Positions 56,643-64,000 of a stretch of 64,000 nt of DNA are shown in pieces; within the stretch, counting starts at the first letter, position 1; each line of letters opens with the position of its first letter. This stretch comes from Rhodoferax sp. GW822-FHT02A01 (GTDB taxonomy: Bacteria; Pseudomonadota; Gammaproteobacteria; Burkholderiales; Burkholderiaceae_C), in the NCBI RefSeq assembly GCF_038784515.1, contig NZ_CP152376.1, positions 3,596,001 through 3,660,000 on the forward strand, read 5' to 3'. The translations under genes and the position numbers were made by a program. Under the pieces are notes generated by a model, which saw nothing but the letters and a program-made list of their open reading frames with translations, was not told the DNA's origin and made no database searches.

Positions 56643-56718
56643 GCAGGGCAAGGGGGTATGGGGCGGCCGATTTGGGCGTACCCGCCGTATGAGGCCGCCC
56701 CATACCCCCTTGCCCTGC
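56643..56718. repeat. Hairpin repeat element B (core inverted)
   Basis: Arms at 56643-56668 and 56693-56718 are a perfect 26-bp inverted repeat. The 24-base core (56669-56692) is the exact reverse complement of the core of element A. The arms share GGGGGTATG and the GGCC next to the core with element A, but the part between differs and is matched by compensating changes on the other arm. Confidence 0.92.
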
Positions 56719-56806
56719 CAGCCAACCACCGTCGCCGTAAACCGCAGTGCCAACCAAAAACACAGCCAACGATGAGACACAAGCAGCCACTTCCTACAAT
56801 CACCCC

Positions 56807-59233
56807 ATGTCCCTGTTCACACAACACGCCGACCCCAGCCAATCCCCGCTGCTCAACACCCTCAACCCGGAACAACGTGCCGCCGTCACCCTGCCTGCCG
56901 AGCACGCCCTGATCCTGGCCGGGGCGGGCTCCGGCAAGACGCGGGTGCTCACCACGCGCATCGCCTGGCTGCTGCAAAACGGCTACGTGTCGCCCGGCGG
57001 CATCATGGCCGTGACCTTTACCAACAAGGCCGCCAAGGAAATGATGACGCGTCTGACCAGCATGCTGCCCATCAATGTGCATGGCATGTGGATAGGCACC
57101 TTCCACGGCCTGTGCAACCGCTTTCTGCGCTCGCACTTCAAGATGGCCAACCTGCCGCAGACCTTCCAGATCCTGGACACGCAGGACCAGCTCTCGGCCA
57201 TCAAGCGGCTGTGCAAGCAGTACAACATCGACGACGAGCGCTTTCCGCCCAAGCAGTTGCAGTGGTTCATATCGGGCTGCAAGGAAGACGGTTTGCGTCC
57301 GGCCAATGTGGAAGTGCGCGACGAGGACACCCGGCGCAAGGTGGAGATCTACCAGCTCTACGAAGAGCAGTGCCAGCGCGAGGGCGTGGTGGACTTTGGC
57401 GAACTCATGCTGCGTTCGTACGAGCTGCTGCGCGACAACGACCCCATCCGCGAGCACTACCAGCGTCGCTTTCGCCACATCCTGATCGATGAGTTCCAGG
57501 ACACCAACCGCCTGCAATACGCGTGGATCAAGATGCTGGCCGGGCAGGGCGCCGACGGCTCGCCCGATACGCCCGGCGGCGCCGTGCTGGCGGTGGGCGA
57601 TGACGACCAGAGCATCTATGCCTTTCGCGGTGCGCGCGTGGGCAACATGGCGGACTTTGTGCGTGAGTTCAACGTGCAGCACCAGATCAAGCTGGAGCAG
57701 AACTACCGCAGTTACAGCAACATCCTGGACTCAGCCAACGCGCTGATCAGCAACAACGGCAACCGCCTGGGCAAGAACCTGCGCACCGAGCAGGGCCCTG
57801 GTGAGCCGGTACGGGTGTACGAGGCGCCCACGGACTTTGCCGAGGCGCAGTGGATGGTCGACGAGATGAAGCAACTCATCCGTGACGACTATGAGCGCAA
57901 GGAGATTGCAGTGCTCTACCGCTCCAATGCGCAAAGCCGGGTGATTGAAACTGCGCTGTTCAACAGCGGCATGCCCTACCGCGTGTACGGCGGATTGCGC
58001 TTTTTCGAGCGGGCGGAAATCAAGCATGCGCTGGCCTACCTGCGCTTGCTGGAGAACCCCAACGACGACACCAGCTTCATGCGCGTGGTGAACTTTCCGG
58101 CCCGTGGCATTGGCGCGCGCAGCATCGAGCAGTTGCAGGACATTGCCAAGGCCACTGGCTGCTCGCTGCACGATGCAGTGAGCACGCTGACCGGGCGCGC
58201 CGGTGCGGCGATTGCCGGCTTTGTGGCCAAGATCGATGTGCTGCGTGAGCAGACCAGCGGCATGAACCTGCGCGACATCATCTCCGTCATGCTCGAAGAC
58301 AGCGGCCTGCTGGCGCATTACCGGGCCGAGCGCGAAGGCGCCGACCGGGTGGAGAACTTGGAGGAACTGGTCAATGCCGCTGAGAGCTTTGTGATGCAGG
58401 AAGGCTTTGGCCGCGATGCGCTGGGCCTGACCCGCAAGCCCGGCATGAGCGGCAGCCTGCTCAGCCAAAGCCCGGCCAGCCAGGGGCTGGACGGTGACGA
58501 AGCGCTTGCCGCAACAGCACCTGAAGAACCAGAGTTTGGCGATACCGGCGAAACGCTATCCCCACTGGCCGCCTTCCTCACCCACGCTGCGCTGGAGGCG
58601 GGGGACAACATGGCCCAAGCCGGACAGGACGCGATCCAGTTGATGACCGTGCATTCGGCCAAAGGGCTGGAGTTCGACTGTGTGTTCATCACCGGCATGG
58701 AAGAGGGGCTGTTTCCGCACGAGAACTCCATGAGTGACCGCGATGGGCTGGAAGAGGAACGTCGCCTGATGTACGTGGCCATCACGCGTGCGCGCAAGCG
58801 GCTGTACCTCAGCCATTCGCAGACGCGCATGCTGCACGGCCAGACTCGCTACAACCTGAAAAGCCGCTTCTTTGATGAACTGCCCGAGGAAGCACTCAAG
58901 TGGCTCACGCCCAAGCACCAAGCGGTCATTCCCGGTTCCTCCGGTGGAGGCAGCAGAGGCTGGCAAGGTGCCTCTGCTTACACGCACCAGGGCTTTGACT
59001 CAACCCGCTATCCGGCGGGTGGCAGCGTACGGGTGGAGAGCGAAATCGTGCGCAAGGAAGAGCCGGCCCACGGCTTGAAGGTCAAGCAAAAGGTGTTTCA
59101 CGCCAAGTTTGGCGAGGGCACGGTGCTGACGTTGGAAGGAAGTGGCGATGATGCCCGCGCACAGATCAACTTTCCGCGCCACGGCACCAAGTGGCTGGCA
59201 CTCAGCGTGGCCAAGCTGACGCCGGTGCCCTGA
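56807..59233 (+). CDS. uvrD: UvrD/PcrA-type DNA helicase II
   Basis: Superfamily 1A 3'-5' helicase for nucleotide-excision and mismatch repair. 808 residues: Walker A AGAGSGKTRVLTTR, DEFQDTN (motif II), VGDDDQSIYAFRGA (III), QNYRS (IV), MTVHSAKGLEFD (V), and VAITRARKRLYLSH (VI). The C-terminal Tudor-like segment VKQKVFHAKFGEGTVLTLEG is typical of UvrD/PcrA. An in-frame start 20 codons earlier is less likely. TACAAT lies only 7 bases before the ATG. Confidence 0.95.
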   Translation: MSLFTQHADPSQSPLLNTLNPEQRAAVTLPAEHALILAGAGSGKTRVLTTRIAWLLQNGYVSPGGIMAVTFTNKAAKEMMTRLTSMLPINVHGMWIGTFHGLCNRFLRSHFKMANLPQTFQILDTQDQLSAIKRLCKQYNIDDERFPPKQLQWFISGCKEDGLRPANVEVRDEDTRRKVEIYQLYEEQCQREGVVDFGELMLRSYELLRDNDPIREHYQRRFRHILIDEFQDTNRLQYAWIKMLAGQGADGSPDTPGGAVLAVGDDDQSIYAFRGARVGNMADFVREFNVQHQIKLEQNYRSYSNILDSANALISNNGNRLGKNLRTEQGPGEPVRVYEAPTDFAEAQWMVDEMKQLIRDDYERKEIAVLYRSNAQSRVIETALFNSGMPYRVYGGLRFFERAEIKHALAYLRLLENPNDDTSFMRVVNFPARGIGARSIEQLQDIAKATGCSLHDAVSTLTGRAGAAIAGFVAKIDVLREQTSGMNLRDIISVMLEDSGLLAHYRAEREGADRVENLEELVNAAESFVMQEGFGRDALGLTRKPGMSGSLLSQSPASQGLDGDEALAATAPEEPEFGDTGETLSPLAAFLTHAALEAGDNMAQAGQDAIQLMTVHSAKGLEFDCVFITGMEEGLFPHENSMSDRDGLEEERRLMYVAITRARKRLYLSHSQTRMLHGQTRYNLKSRFFDELPEEALKWLTPKHQAVIPGSSGGGSRGWQGASAYTHQGFDSTRYPAGGSVRVESEIVRKEEPAHGLKVKQKVFHAKFGEGTVLTLEGSGDDARAQINFPRHGTKWLALSVAKLTPVP

Positions 59234-59234
59234 C

Positions 59235-60002
59235 TCAGGTACCGGACTTGCCGAGCATGTCGGCCGGGTTCATCTGTCCCGGCTTGTCTTCCATATAGCC
59301 CTTGCCGTCCTTCACGCCCTTGAAGCCGGCAATCTGCCAGGCCGTCTGCTGGCCAGCCAGGCGGGCCAGGTATTCCAGTTCTTCATCGGTATGGTTGAAG
59401 GCGCCGGCCGCCGTCAACATGTGTCCGCCCTTGGGCGAGACCTCACCCCAGAAGGACTGGTGGTAGCTGGAGCGGCTGATCAACTGGTCATCGCCTGCCT
59501 TCACATCCACTTCGCCGTAGCAGTTGCACAGGTAACTGCGGCCGTTCTGCTCGGCGAATATTTCGGTATAGGTGCCAGTACCACGGATTCCGGCCGTAAT
59601 CGTCGGGGTGACGATCAGGCGCCGATTGCCCTTGCCCCATACGCTCACCACGGCGCCGGTCAGCAGGCGCAGCACACTTACGGCCAGCAAGGAGGCTCCC
59701 CGCTCCATGGTCAGCATGCTGTTCTGCCGCACATGGAAGGCGGAATTGCCCAGCATAAAAATCACCGTGGAGCCGGGGCCGGTGGCAATGGTGTCACCGG
59801 TCTGTATGGTGTGGGCGGGAGTCAGCCGCTCGCCATTGAGCATGGCATCACCGCGCAGCTCCACGATGTTGCTGCGGGATTGGGCCTGTGCCGCAAGCGG
59901 GCCCCCCAGGGCAGTCCACGCCGCAGCCGCCTGCAGAAAGCCGCGCCGTTGAAACCAGAGCAGTTCAGTGTCTGTCCGTCCCGAAAGCTGGTGTTGCGTC
60001 AT
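59235..60002 (-). CDS. FecR-domain protein with Tat-type signal
   Basis: 255 residues from the ATG at 60002. The N terminus holds a twin-arginine motif (FQRRGFLQAAAAWTALG) and ends in AQAQ (about residue 40), so it is probably exported folded by Tat. The rest is a FecR domain (RGDAMLNGERLTPAHTIQTG, TPTITAGIRGTGTYTEIF), then a CNCYGEVDVKAGD segment and a tail without membrane segment. It is not next to fecA or a sigma factor. It overlaps the BPSS1780-type gene by ATGA and is probably co-expressed with it. Function unknown. Confidence 0.82.
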   Translation of the reverse strand: MTQHQLSGRTDTELLWFQRRGFLQAAAAWTALGGPLAAQAQSRSNIVELRGDAMLNGERLTPAHTIQTGDTIATGPGSTVIFMLGNSAFHVRQNSMLTMERGASLLAVSVLRLLTGAVVSVWGKGNRRLIVTPTITAGIRGTGTYTEIFAEQNGRSYLCNCYGEVDVKAGDDQLISRSSYHQSFWGEVSPKGGHMLTAAGAFNHTDEELEYLARLAGQQTAWQIAGFKGVKDGKGYMEDKPGQMNPADMLGKSGT

Positions 60003-60778
60003 GCGGCTTCTCCGGTGTCGTCCAGAAAACAGTCCTGGAAGGTGAAGTAGATCGAGGTGAAGAACATGGCTGCCATCACCATGGCTGCCGGGAAGATGAA
60101 GCCGGACACCAGCTCGGGGCTGCCGGTCAGCCCAGCAATGATGGCCACCACCATGCCCATCGCCAGAAACGCTCCCAGCCACACCAGGCTGTACACCGTG
60201 AAGGCCCAGAAATTGCGCACGCAGGCGACCATGCTGAAGAACAGGCTCTTGACCGGCGACACACCATGCCAGTGCACCAGCGCCGGCGCGTGCCAGAACA
60301 GCAGGGAGAGCGGCATGTACAGCACCATGGCCAGCATGACGGCGCCCTGGAAATCACCGGCGAGCACGGTGTCCGTGGTCATGCTGCCGCCAAACAGATA
60401 GAGGTGGGCAAACTTGCCACCATCCACGGTTGCGGAAATGGCCAGCACCAGCAGAAAACCGGCCGCGTACAACAGGCCCAGCACCAGCATGGCCTTGAGT
60501 TGCTGGCGTCCGGCGCTGAAGCCGCTCAGAAGCACCTTGGGCATGGGGAACTTGCTCTGGCTGGCTTCACGGGTGGCGGCCATCAGGCCCAGCGTGGCGC
60601 CCGGCAGCAAGGCCAGCGCCAGCACATTGCCCAGCACGGGCACCAGGCTCAACACCGACATGGCCGCCATGAACATGAAGAACAGTCCCAGCAGGGCAAT
60701 GGGCTTCTTGAAGAAGGTGCGTATGCCCAGCTTGAACCACTGCACGCCCGTCTTGGCCGGAACGATATTGAGCTTCAT
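59999..60778 (-). CDS. BPSS1780-family membrane protein
   Basis: 259 residues with about six membrane segments; LNIVPAKTGVQWFKLGIRTF is the characteristic start of this family, which is common in Betaproteobacteria. Function unknown. Start overlaps the thrB stop and stop overlaps the FecR-domain ATG, so thrB, this gene and the FecR gene form one translationally coupled unit. Confidence 0.88.
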   Translation of the reverse strand: MKLNIVPAKTGVQWFKLGIRTFFKKPIALLGLFFMFMAAMSVLSLVPVLGNVLALALLPGATLGLMAATREASQSKFPMPKVLLSGFSAGRQQLKAMLVLGLLYAAGFLLVLAISATVDGGKFAHLYLFGGSMTTDTVLAGDFQGAVMLAMVLYMPLSLLFWHAPALVHWHGVSPVKSLFFSMVACVRNFWAFTVYSLVWLGAFLAMGMVVAIIAGLTGSPELVSGFIFPAAMVMAAMFFTSIYFTFQDCFLDDTGEAA

Positions 60779-61779
60779 GCAGCAACCTGCTCCACGGCGA
60801 ACAGAGAGGCCAGATTCAGAGGCGCGGCAATGCGCTCGCGCAGCACGCGCTCGAATTGCGCCGGGTCATGGGGTTTGAGCATGGCGGCTTCACGTGGCAG
60901 ATGCAGATCCCACAGGCGTGAGAGCCAGAAGCGCAGGGCGCCGGCACGGGTCAGTGCGGGCAGCAGCTCGCGTTCCTGCGCCGTCAGGGGGCGCACCGTT
61001 TCATAGGCCTGTATCAGGGCGCGGCTGCGATCCAGGTCGGCGCGGCCCGTGGCAATGTCCACGCACCAGTCGTTCAGGCACACAGCAATGTCAAACAACC
61101 AGGTGTCCACGCCGGCAAAATAGAAATCAAAAATGCCGGTCAGCTGCGGGCTTTGACCTGCCGGCAGGTCCTGGGCAAACATGGCGTTGTCGCGGAACAG
61201 GTCGGCATGGATAGGGCCACGCGGCAGTGCGTTGTAGGTCGATTGCGCCGCGACATGGTTCTGGTAGGCCAACTCGCTGCGGATCAGGGTGGACTGTGCC
61301 TCGTCCAGAAACGGAAGCACCACAGGCACGGTCTCGTTCCACCAGTCCAGCCCGCGCAGATTGGGCTGTTTCATTTCAAACGACTTGCCGGCCAGATGCA
61401 TACGTGCCAACACTTCACCCAGTGCGGTGCAATGGGCGGCAGTGGGGTTGAGTTCGCTTTTGCCCTGGAGCAGATTGACCACGGCAGCCGGCTTGCCATT
61501 GAGCGCATGCAGCACGTCTCCGTCGCGGTTGGCTGCGGGGTCGGGCACCGGAATGCCATGCACGGCAAGATGCTTCATCAGGCGCAGGTAGAAGGGCAAT
61601 TGCTCTGCCGTCAGCCGCTCGAATAGTGTCAGCACGTAAGGCGCCTGGTCCGTGGTGACAAAGTAATTGGTGTTCTCAATGCCGCCGGCACAGCCCTCCA
61701 TGTTCTGAAGTGTGCCCAAGCCAAGAGACTGAAGAAAAGTGCTGGCCTCGTCGAAGGAGACCTCTGTGTATACCGCCAT
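60775..61779 (-). CDS. thrB: Homoserine kinase (ThrB, choline-kinase-like type)
   Basis: Phosphorylates homoserine in threonine synthesis. 334 residues of the aminoglycoside-phosphotransferase fold, the ThrB type of Beta- and Alphaproteobacteria: MAVYTEVSFDEASTFLQSLG start, GGIENTNYFV nucleotide loop, GPIHADLFRDNAMF catalytic loop, and GIFDFYFAGVDTWLFDIAV metal site. The ATG at 61779 is chosen over an extended start upstream. Divergent from polA. Confidence 0.95.
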   Translation of the reverse strand: MAVYTEVSFDEASTFLQSLGLGTLQNMEGCAGGIENTNYFVTTDQAPYVLTLFERLTAEQLPFYLRLMKHLAVHGIPVPDPAANRDGDVLHALNGKPAAVVNLLQGKSELNPTAAHCTALGEVLARMHLAGKSFEMKQPNLRGLDWWNETVPVVLPFLDEAQSTLIRSELAYQNHVAAQSTYNALPRGPIHADLFRDNAMFAQDLPAGQSPQLTGIFDFYFAGVDTWLFDIAVCLNDWCVDIATGRADLDRSRALIQAYETVRPLTAQERELLPALTRAGALRFWLSRLWDLHLPREAAMLKPHDPAQFERVLRERIAAPLNLASLFAVEQVAA

Positions 61780-61846
61780 GCGTGAATTGTAGGGCCCGCC
61801 CCGAAGACCCCGGACGGCTTGGGCACAGCACAGGCAAAATGCTGCC

Positions 61847-64000
61847 ATGAGCGAATCCAAGAAAACCCTGCTGCTGGTGGACGGTTCCAGCTACCTGTAC
61901 CGTGCCTTCTTTGCCGGAGGCGGGGATATGAAGATCACCCTGCCCGACGGCAGCGTGCAAAAGACCGGTGCCATCCGCATCATGATCAACATGATGCAGT
62001 CGCTGCGCAAGGAAGTGCACGCCGAGTATGTGGCCTGCGTATTCGATGCCAAGGGCCCGACCTTCCGCGACGCCATCTACCCCGAGTACAAGGCGCATCG
62101 CGACCCCATGCCTGATGAGCTGCGCAGCCAGATCGCCCCCATCCACGAGGTGGTGCGCCTGCTGGGCTGGACGGTGCTGGATGTGCCGGGCGTGGAGGCC
62201 GACGACGTGATTGGCACCCTAGCCGTCACCGCGGCCAACCAGGGCATTGAAGTGGTGGTGAGCAGCGGTGACAAGGACCTGGCCCAACTGGTCAATGAAC
62301 ACATCACCATCATCGACACCATGAACGGCAAACGCCGGGATCTGGCCGGCGTGGAAGCCGAGTTCGGCGTACCCGCGCGCCTGATGCTGGACTACCAGAC
62401 GCTGATCGGCGATACCGTGGATAACGTGCCCGGCGTGCCCAAGGTGGGCCCCAAGACCGCGGTCAAGTGGCTGCAGGAATATGGCTCGCTGCAGGCCGTG
62501 GTGGAAAACGCTGCCCACATCAAGGGCGTGGTGGGCGAGAACCTGCGCAATGCGCTGGGCTGGCTGCCCACCGGGCGCACGCTGCTGACCATCAAGACCG
62601 ACTGTGAACTGCAGGACGTCATTCCCTCCTTGCCGGCGCTGGATTCGCTGGTGGTCGGGCAGCAGGACTCCACCGCGCTGCTGGCGTTTTGCGACAAGTA
62701 CGGCTTCAAGGGCCTGGCCAAGTCGCTGGGCGTGGCGGCATCCGCTGATGCGCAGAATGGCTCCGCAGCCGGCAAACCGTCCGGCAGCACTGCGCCGAAT
62801 GCCAATCCGGGCCTTTTTGATGAGCCTCAGCCTGCGCCTGCCGCGGTTGCGCGCACCCGGGATGGATCGACGATCTACGAGACCATTCTGGCCTGGGACG
62901 CCTTCGAGGCCTTGCTGGCCAAAATCAACGCCGCCGAACTCACGGCGCTGGATACCGAAACCAATTCCCTGGATGAAATGCGCGCGGAAATCGTGGGCAT
63001 CAGCTTCAGCATCAAGTCCGGTGAAGCGGCCTACATTCCGTTGGCGCATAACTATCCCGACGCACCCGCGCAATTGCCGCGTGACGAGGTGCTGGCGCGG
63101 CTCAAGCCCTGGCTGGAAAGCCCTGCCGCGCGCAAGCTGGGTCAGCACATCAAGTACGACCGCCACGTGTTTGCTAACCACGGCATCGAGGTGCAGGGCT
63201 ATGCGCACGACACCATGCTGCAGAGCTATGTGCTCGAAGTGCACAAGCCGCACGGACTCAGTAGCCTGGGTGAACGCTTTTTGGGCCGTAGCGGCATCAG
63301 CTTCGAGGAGCTGTGCGGCAAAGGCGTGAACCAGATCACCATGAACCAGGTGGACGTGGCCAGGGCGTCTGAATACGCCTGTGAAGATGCCGAGATGACG
63401 CTGGATGTGCATGGCGTGCTGTGGCCACAGCTGCAGGCCGATGCGGGACTCTCCTTCATCTACCAGCTCGAAATCGACAGCAGCGAGGCGCTCTACCGCA
63501 TCGAACGCAACGGCGTGCTGATTGACGCGCCCACACTGGCCGCGCAAAGCCATGCCCTGGGCCAGCGCATCCTGCAACTGGAAACCGAGGCCTATGCCAT
63601 CGCCGGCCAGCCCTTCAATCTCAGCAGCCCCAAGCAGCTGGCAGAAATCTTCTTCGACAAGCTGGGCATGCCCGTGGTCAAGAAGACGGCCACCGGTGCA
63701 CGCAGCACCGATGAAGAGGTGCTGGAAAAACTGGCGGAAGACTTTCCGCTACCGGCTAAGCTGCTCGAGCACCGCGGCCTGGCGAAGCTCAAGGGCACCT
63801 ACACCGACAAACTGGCCCAATTGGCGCTGCCGCGTACCGGCCGCGTGCACACCCACTACGCGCAGGCGGTGGCCGTGACCGGGCGCCTGTCCAGCAACGA
63901 CCCCAACCTGCAGAACATTCCCATCCGCACACCCGAAGGCCGCCGCGTGCGCGAGGCCTTTGTGGCCGGTCCGGGCAAGGTCATTGCCAGTGCTGATTAC
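61847..64000 (+). CDS. polA: DNA polymerase I (partial, 3' end outside window)
   Basis: 718 codons are present; E. coli Pol I has 928, so about three quarters is seen. Domains: 5'-3' exonuclease (about 1-300; LLLVDGSSYLYRAFFAG, GVEADDVIGTLA, SSGDKDLAQLV), then 3'-5' exonuclease (about 335-520) with its metal-binding acids intact in ALDTETNSLDEM, so proofreading is expected, and the start of the polymerase domain (VAVTGRLSSNDPNLQNIP). The frame is cut at ...SADY, at the beginning of polymerase motif A. The gene diverges from thrB over 67 bases. Confidence 0.97.
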   Translation, partial: MSESKKTLLLVDGSSYLYRAFFAGGGDMKITLPDGSVQKTGAIRIMINMMQSLRKEVHAEYVACVFDAKGPTFRDAIYPEYKAHRDPMPDELRSQIAPIHEVVRLLGWTVLDVPGVEADDVIGTLAVTAANQGIEVVVSSGDKDLAQLVNEHITIIDTMNGKRRDLAGVEAEFGVPARLMLDYQTLIGDTVDNVPGVPKVGPKTAVKWLQEYGSLQAVVENAAHIKGVVGENLRNALGWLPTGRTLLTIKTDCELQDVIPSLPALDSLVVGQQDSTALLAFCDKYGFKGLAKSLGVAASADAQNGSAAGKPSGSTAPNANPGLFDEPQPAPAAVARTRDGSTIYETILAWDAFEALLAKINAAELTALDTETNSLDEMRAEIVGISFSIKSGEAAYIPLAHNYPDAPAQLPRDEVLARLKPWLESPAARKLGQHIKYDRHVFANHGIEVQGYAHDTMLQSYVLEVHKPHGLSSLGERFLGRSGISFEELCGKGVNQITMNQVDVARASEYACEDAEMTLDVHGVLWPQLQADAGLSFIYQLEIDSSEALYRIERNGVLIDAPTLAAQSHALGQRILQLETEAYAIAGQPFNLSSPKQLAEIFFDKLGMPVVKKTATGARSTDEEVLEKLAEDFPLPAKLLEHRGLAKLKGTYTDKLAQLALPRTGRVHTHYAQAVAVTGRLSSNDPNLQNIPIRTPEGRRVREAFVAGPGKVIASADY

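Larger units (their letters stand above)
56275..56806. other. Gene-free guaC-uvrD interval with hairpin repeats
   Basis: 532 bases with no convincing gene. From left: guaC leader, a minus-strand terminator-like hairpin (56338-56371), a TAGAAT on the minus strand (56383-56378), a plain stretch, two large hairpin elements (56482-56560 and 56643-56718) separated by 82 bases, and the uvrD upstream region. Short open frames here merely translate the repeat cores (GGYAQIG on one strand, PIWAYPPYEA on the other). Confidence 0.8.

Noticed and set aside
56510-57682. 390-codon minus-strand frame across the repeats and uvrD
   Set aside because: It translates repeat cores and the antisense of uvrD; no domain recognised.
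62219-63577. 452-codon open frame opposite polA
   Set aside because: Antisense shadow of polA; the polA frame is continuous to the window edge and carries all expected motifs.
1-64000. CRISPR array, insertion sequence, prophage or integron
   Set aside because: No regularly spaced repeats, transposase, integrase, cas or phage structural genes were found. The guaC-uvrD hairpins lack the asymmetric R and L boxes of attC sites.
1-64000. tRNA or rRNA genes
   Set aside because: No intergenic stretch shows a cloverleaf with GGTTCGAATCC-like T arm or conserved rRNA sequence; the gaps inspected hold only terminators and regulatory-type structures.

Overview
The window is a 64 kb stretch of chromosomal, GC-rich DNA from a betaproteobacterium of the order Burkholderiales, most likely family Comamonadaceae (a Rhodoferax/Acidovorax/Polaromonas-like lineage). 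This assignment rests on gene order and protein motifs: acpP-fabF-ygfX-mucD-lepA-lepB-DUF4845-rnc-era-recO-pdxJ-acpS-nagZ; leuC-ecn-leuD-leuB-asd-fimV-truA-trpF-trpB-trpA-accD; and sdhCDAB-sdhE-gltA next to a GntR regulator, mdh, a CitE-like lyase and acnB. No search could be run, so the species is not fixed. Almost everything is vertically inherited core genome. I see no insertion sequence, prophage, CRISPR array, tRNA or rRNA gene.

Layout. 1-12.1 kb (+): fatty-acid synthesis end (acpP, fabF), a YgfX-like membrane protein, the periplasmic protease MucD, then a tightly packed run lepA-lepB-DUF4845-rnc-era-recO-pdxJ-acpS-nagZ in which many start and stop codons overlap, ending with a small secreted Lys/His-rich protein. 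12.2-16.8 kb (-): a small unknown protein, a YgjP-like metallopeptidase, an EamA permease, a TPR/glycosyltransferase-like protein and lysS. 16.9-17.5 kb (+): YggT. 17.5-30.0 kb (-): a long amino-acid block (leuC, entericidin, leuD, a small monooxygenase, leuB, asd, fimV, truA, trpF, trpB, trpA, accD). 30.1-30.9 kb (+): a divergent XRE/MmyB-type regulator. 30.9-41.9 kb: a TCA-cycle cluster with gltA, sdhE, sdhBADC and a GntR regulator on the minus strand, and mdh, a CitE-like lyase and acnB on the plus strand. 42-45.1 kb: a DUF486 membrane protein, the phosphate-uptake pair DUF47-pit behind a Pho-box-like site, a TM2-like protein and a GNAT acetyltransferase. 45.2-47.3 kb (+): rpsP-rimM-trmD-rplS. 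47.4-52.2 kb: a Nudix CoA pyrophosphatase, a CobD/CbiB-like protein, rsgA, a PCD dehydratase, an M48 protease and orn. 52.5-64 kb: a DEAD-box helicase, a beta-hydroxyacid dehydrogenase, guaC, a repeat-bearing gap, uvrD, a FecR-domain protein, a BPSS1780-type membrane protein, thrB and the start of polA (cut by the window end).

The less ordinary material lies between genes. Two large hairpin elements between guaC and uvrD (56482-56718) share an identical 24-base core in opposite orientations, while their arms differ in sequence but stay self-complementary. The mucD-lepA gap (3455-3943) carries two exact matches to the DnaA-box consensus 11 bp apart plus what looks like a very short terminated transcript. 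A threonine-rich 33-codon ORF followed by mutually exclusive hairpins and T-tracts precedes asd and resembles an attenuator. A perfect palindrome lies between the GntR gene and mdh. The rpoE-rseA-rseB genes that often sit between fabF and mucD in relatives are absent here. None of these is proven; each is listed with its test.
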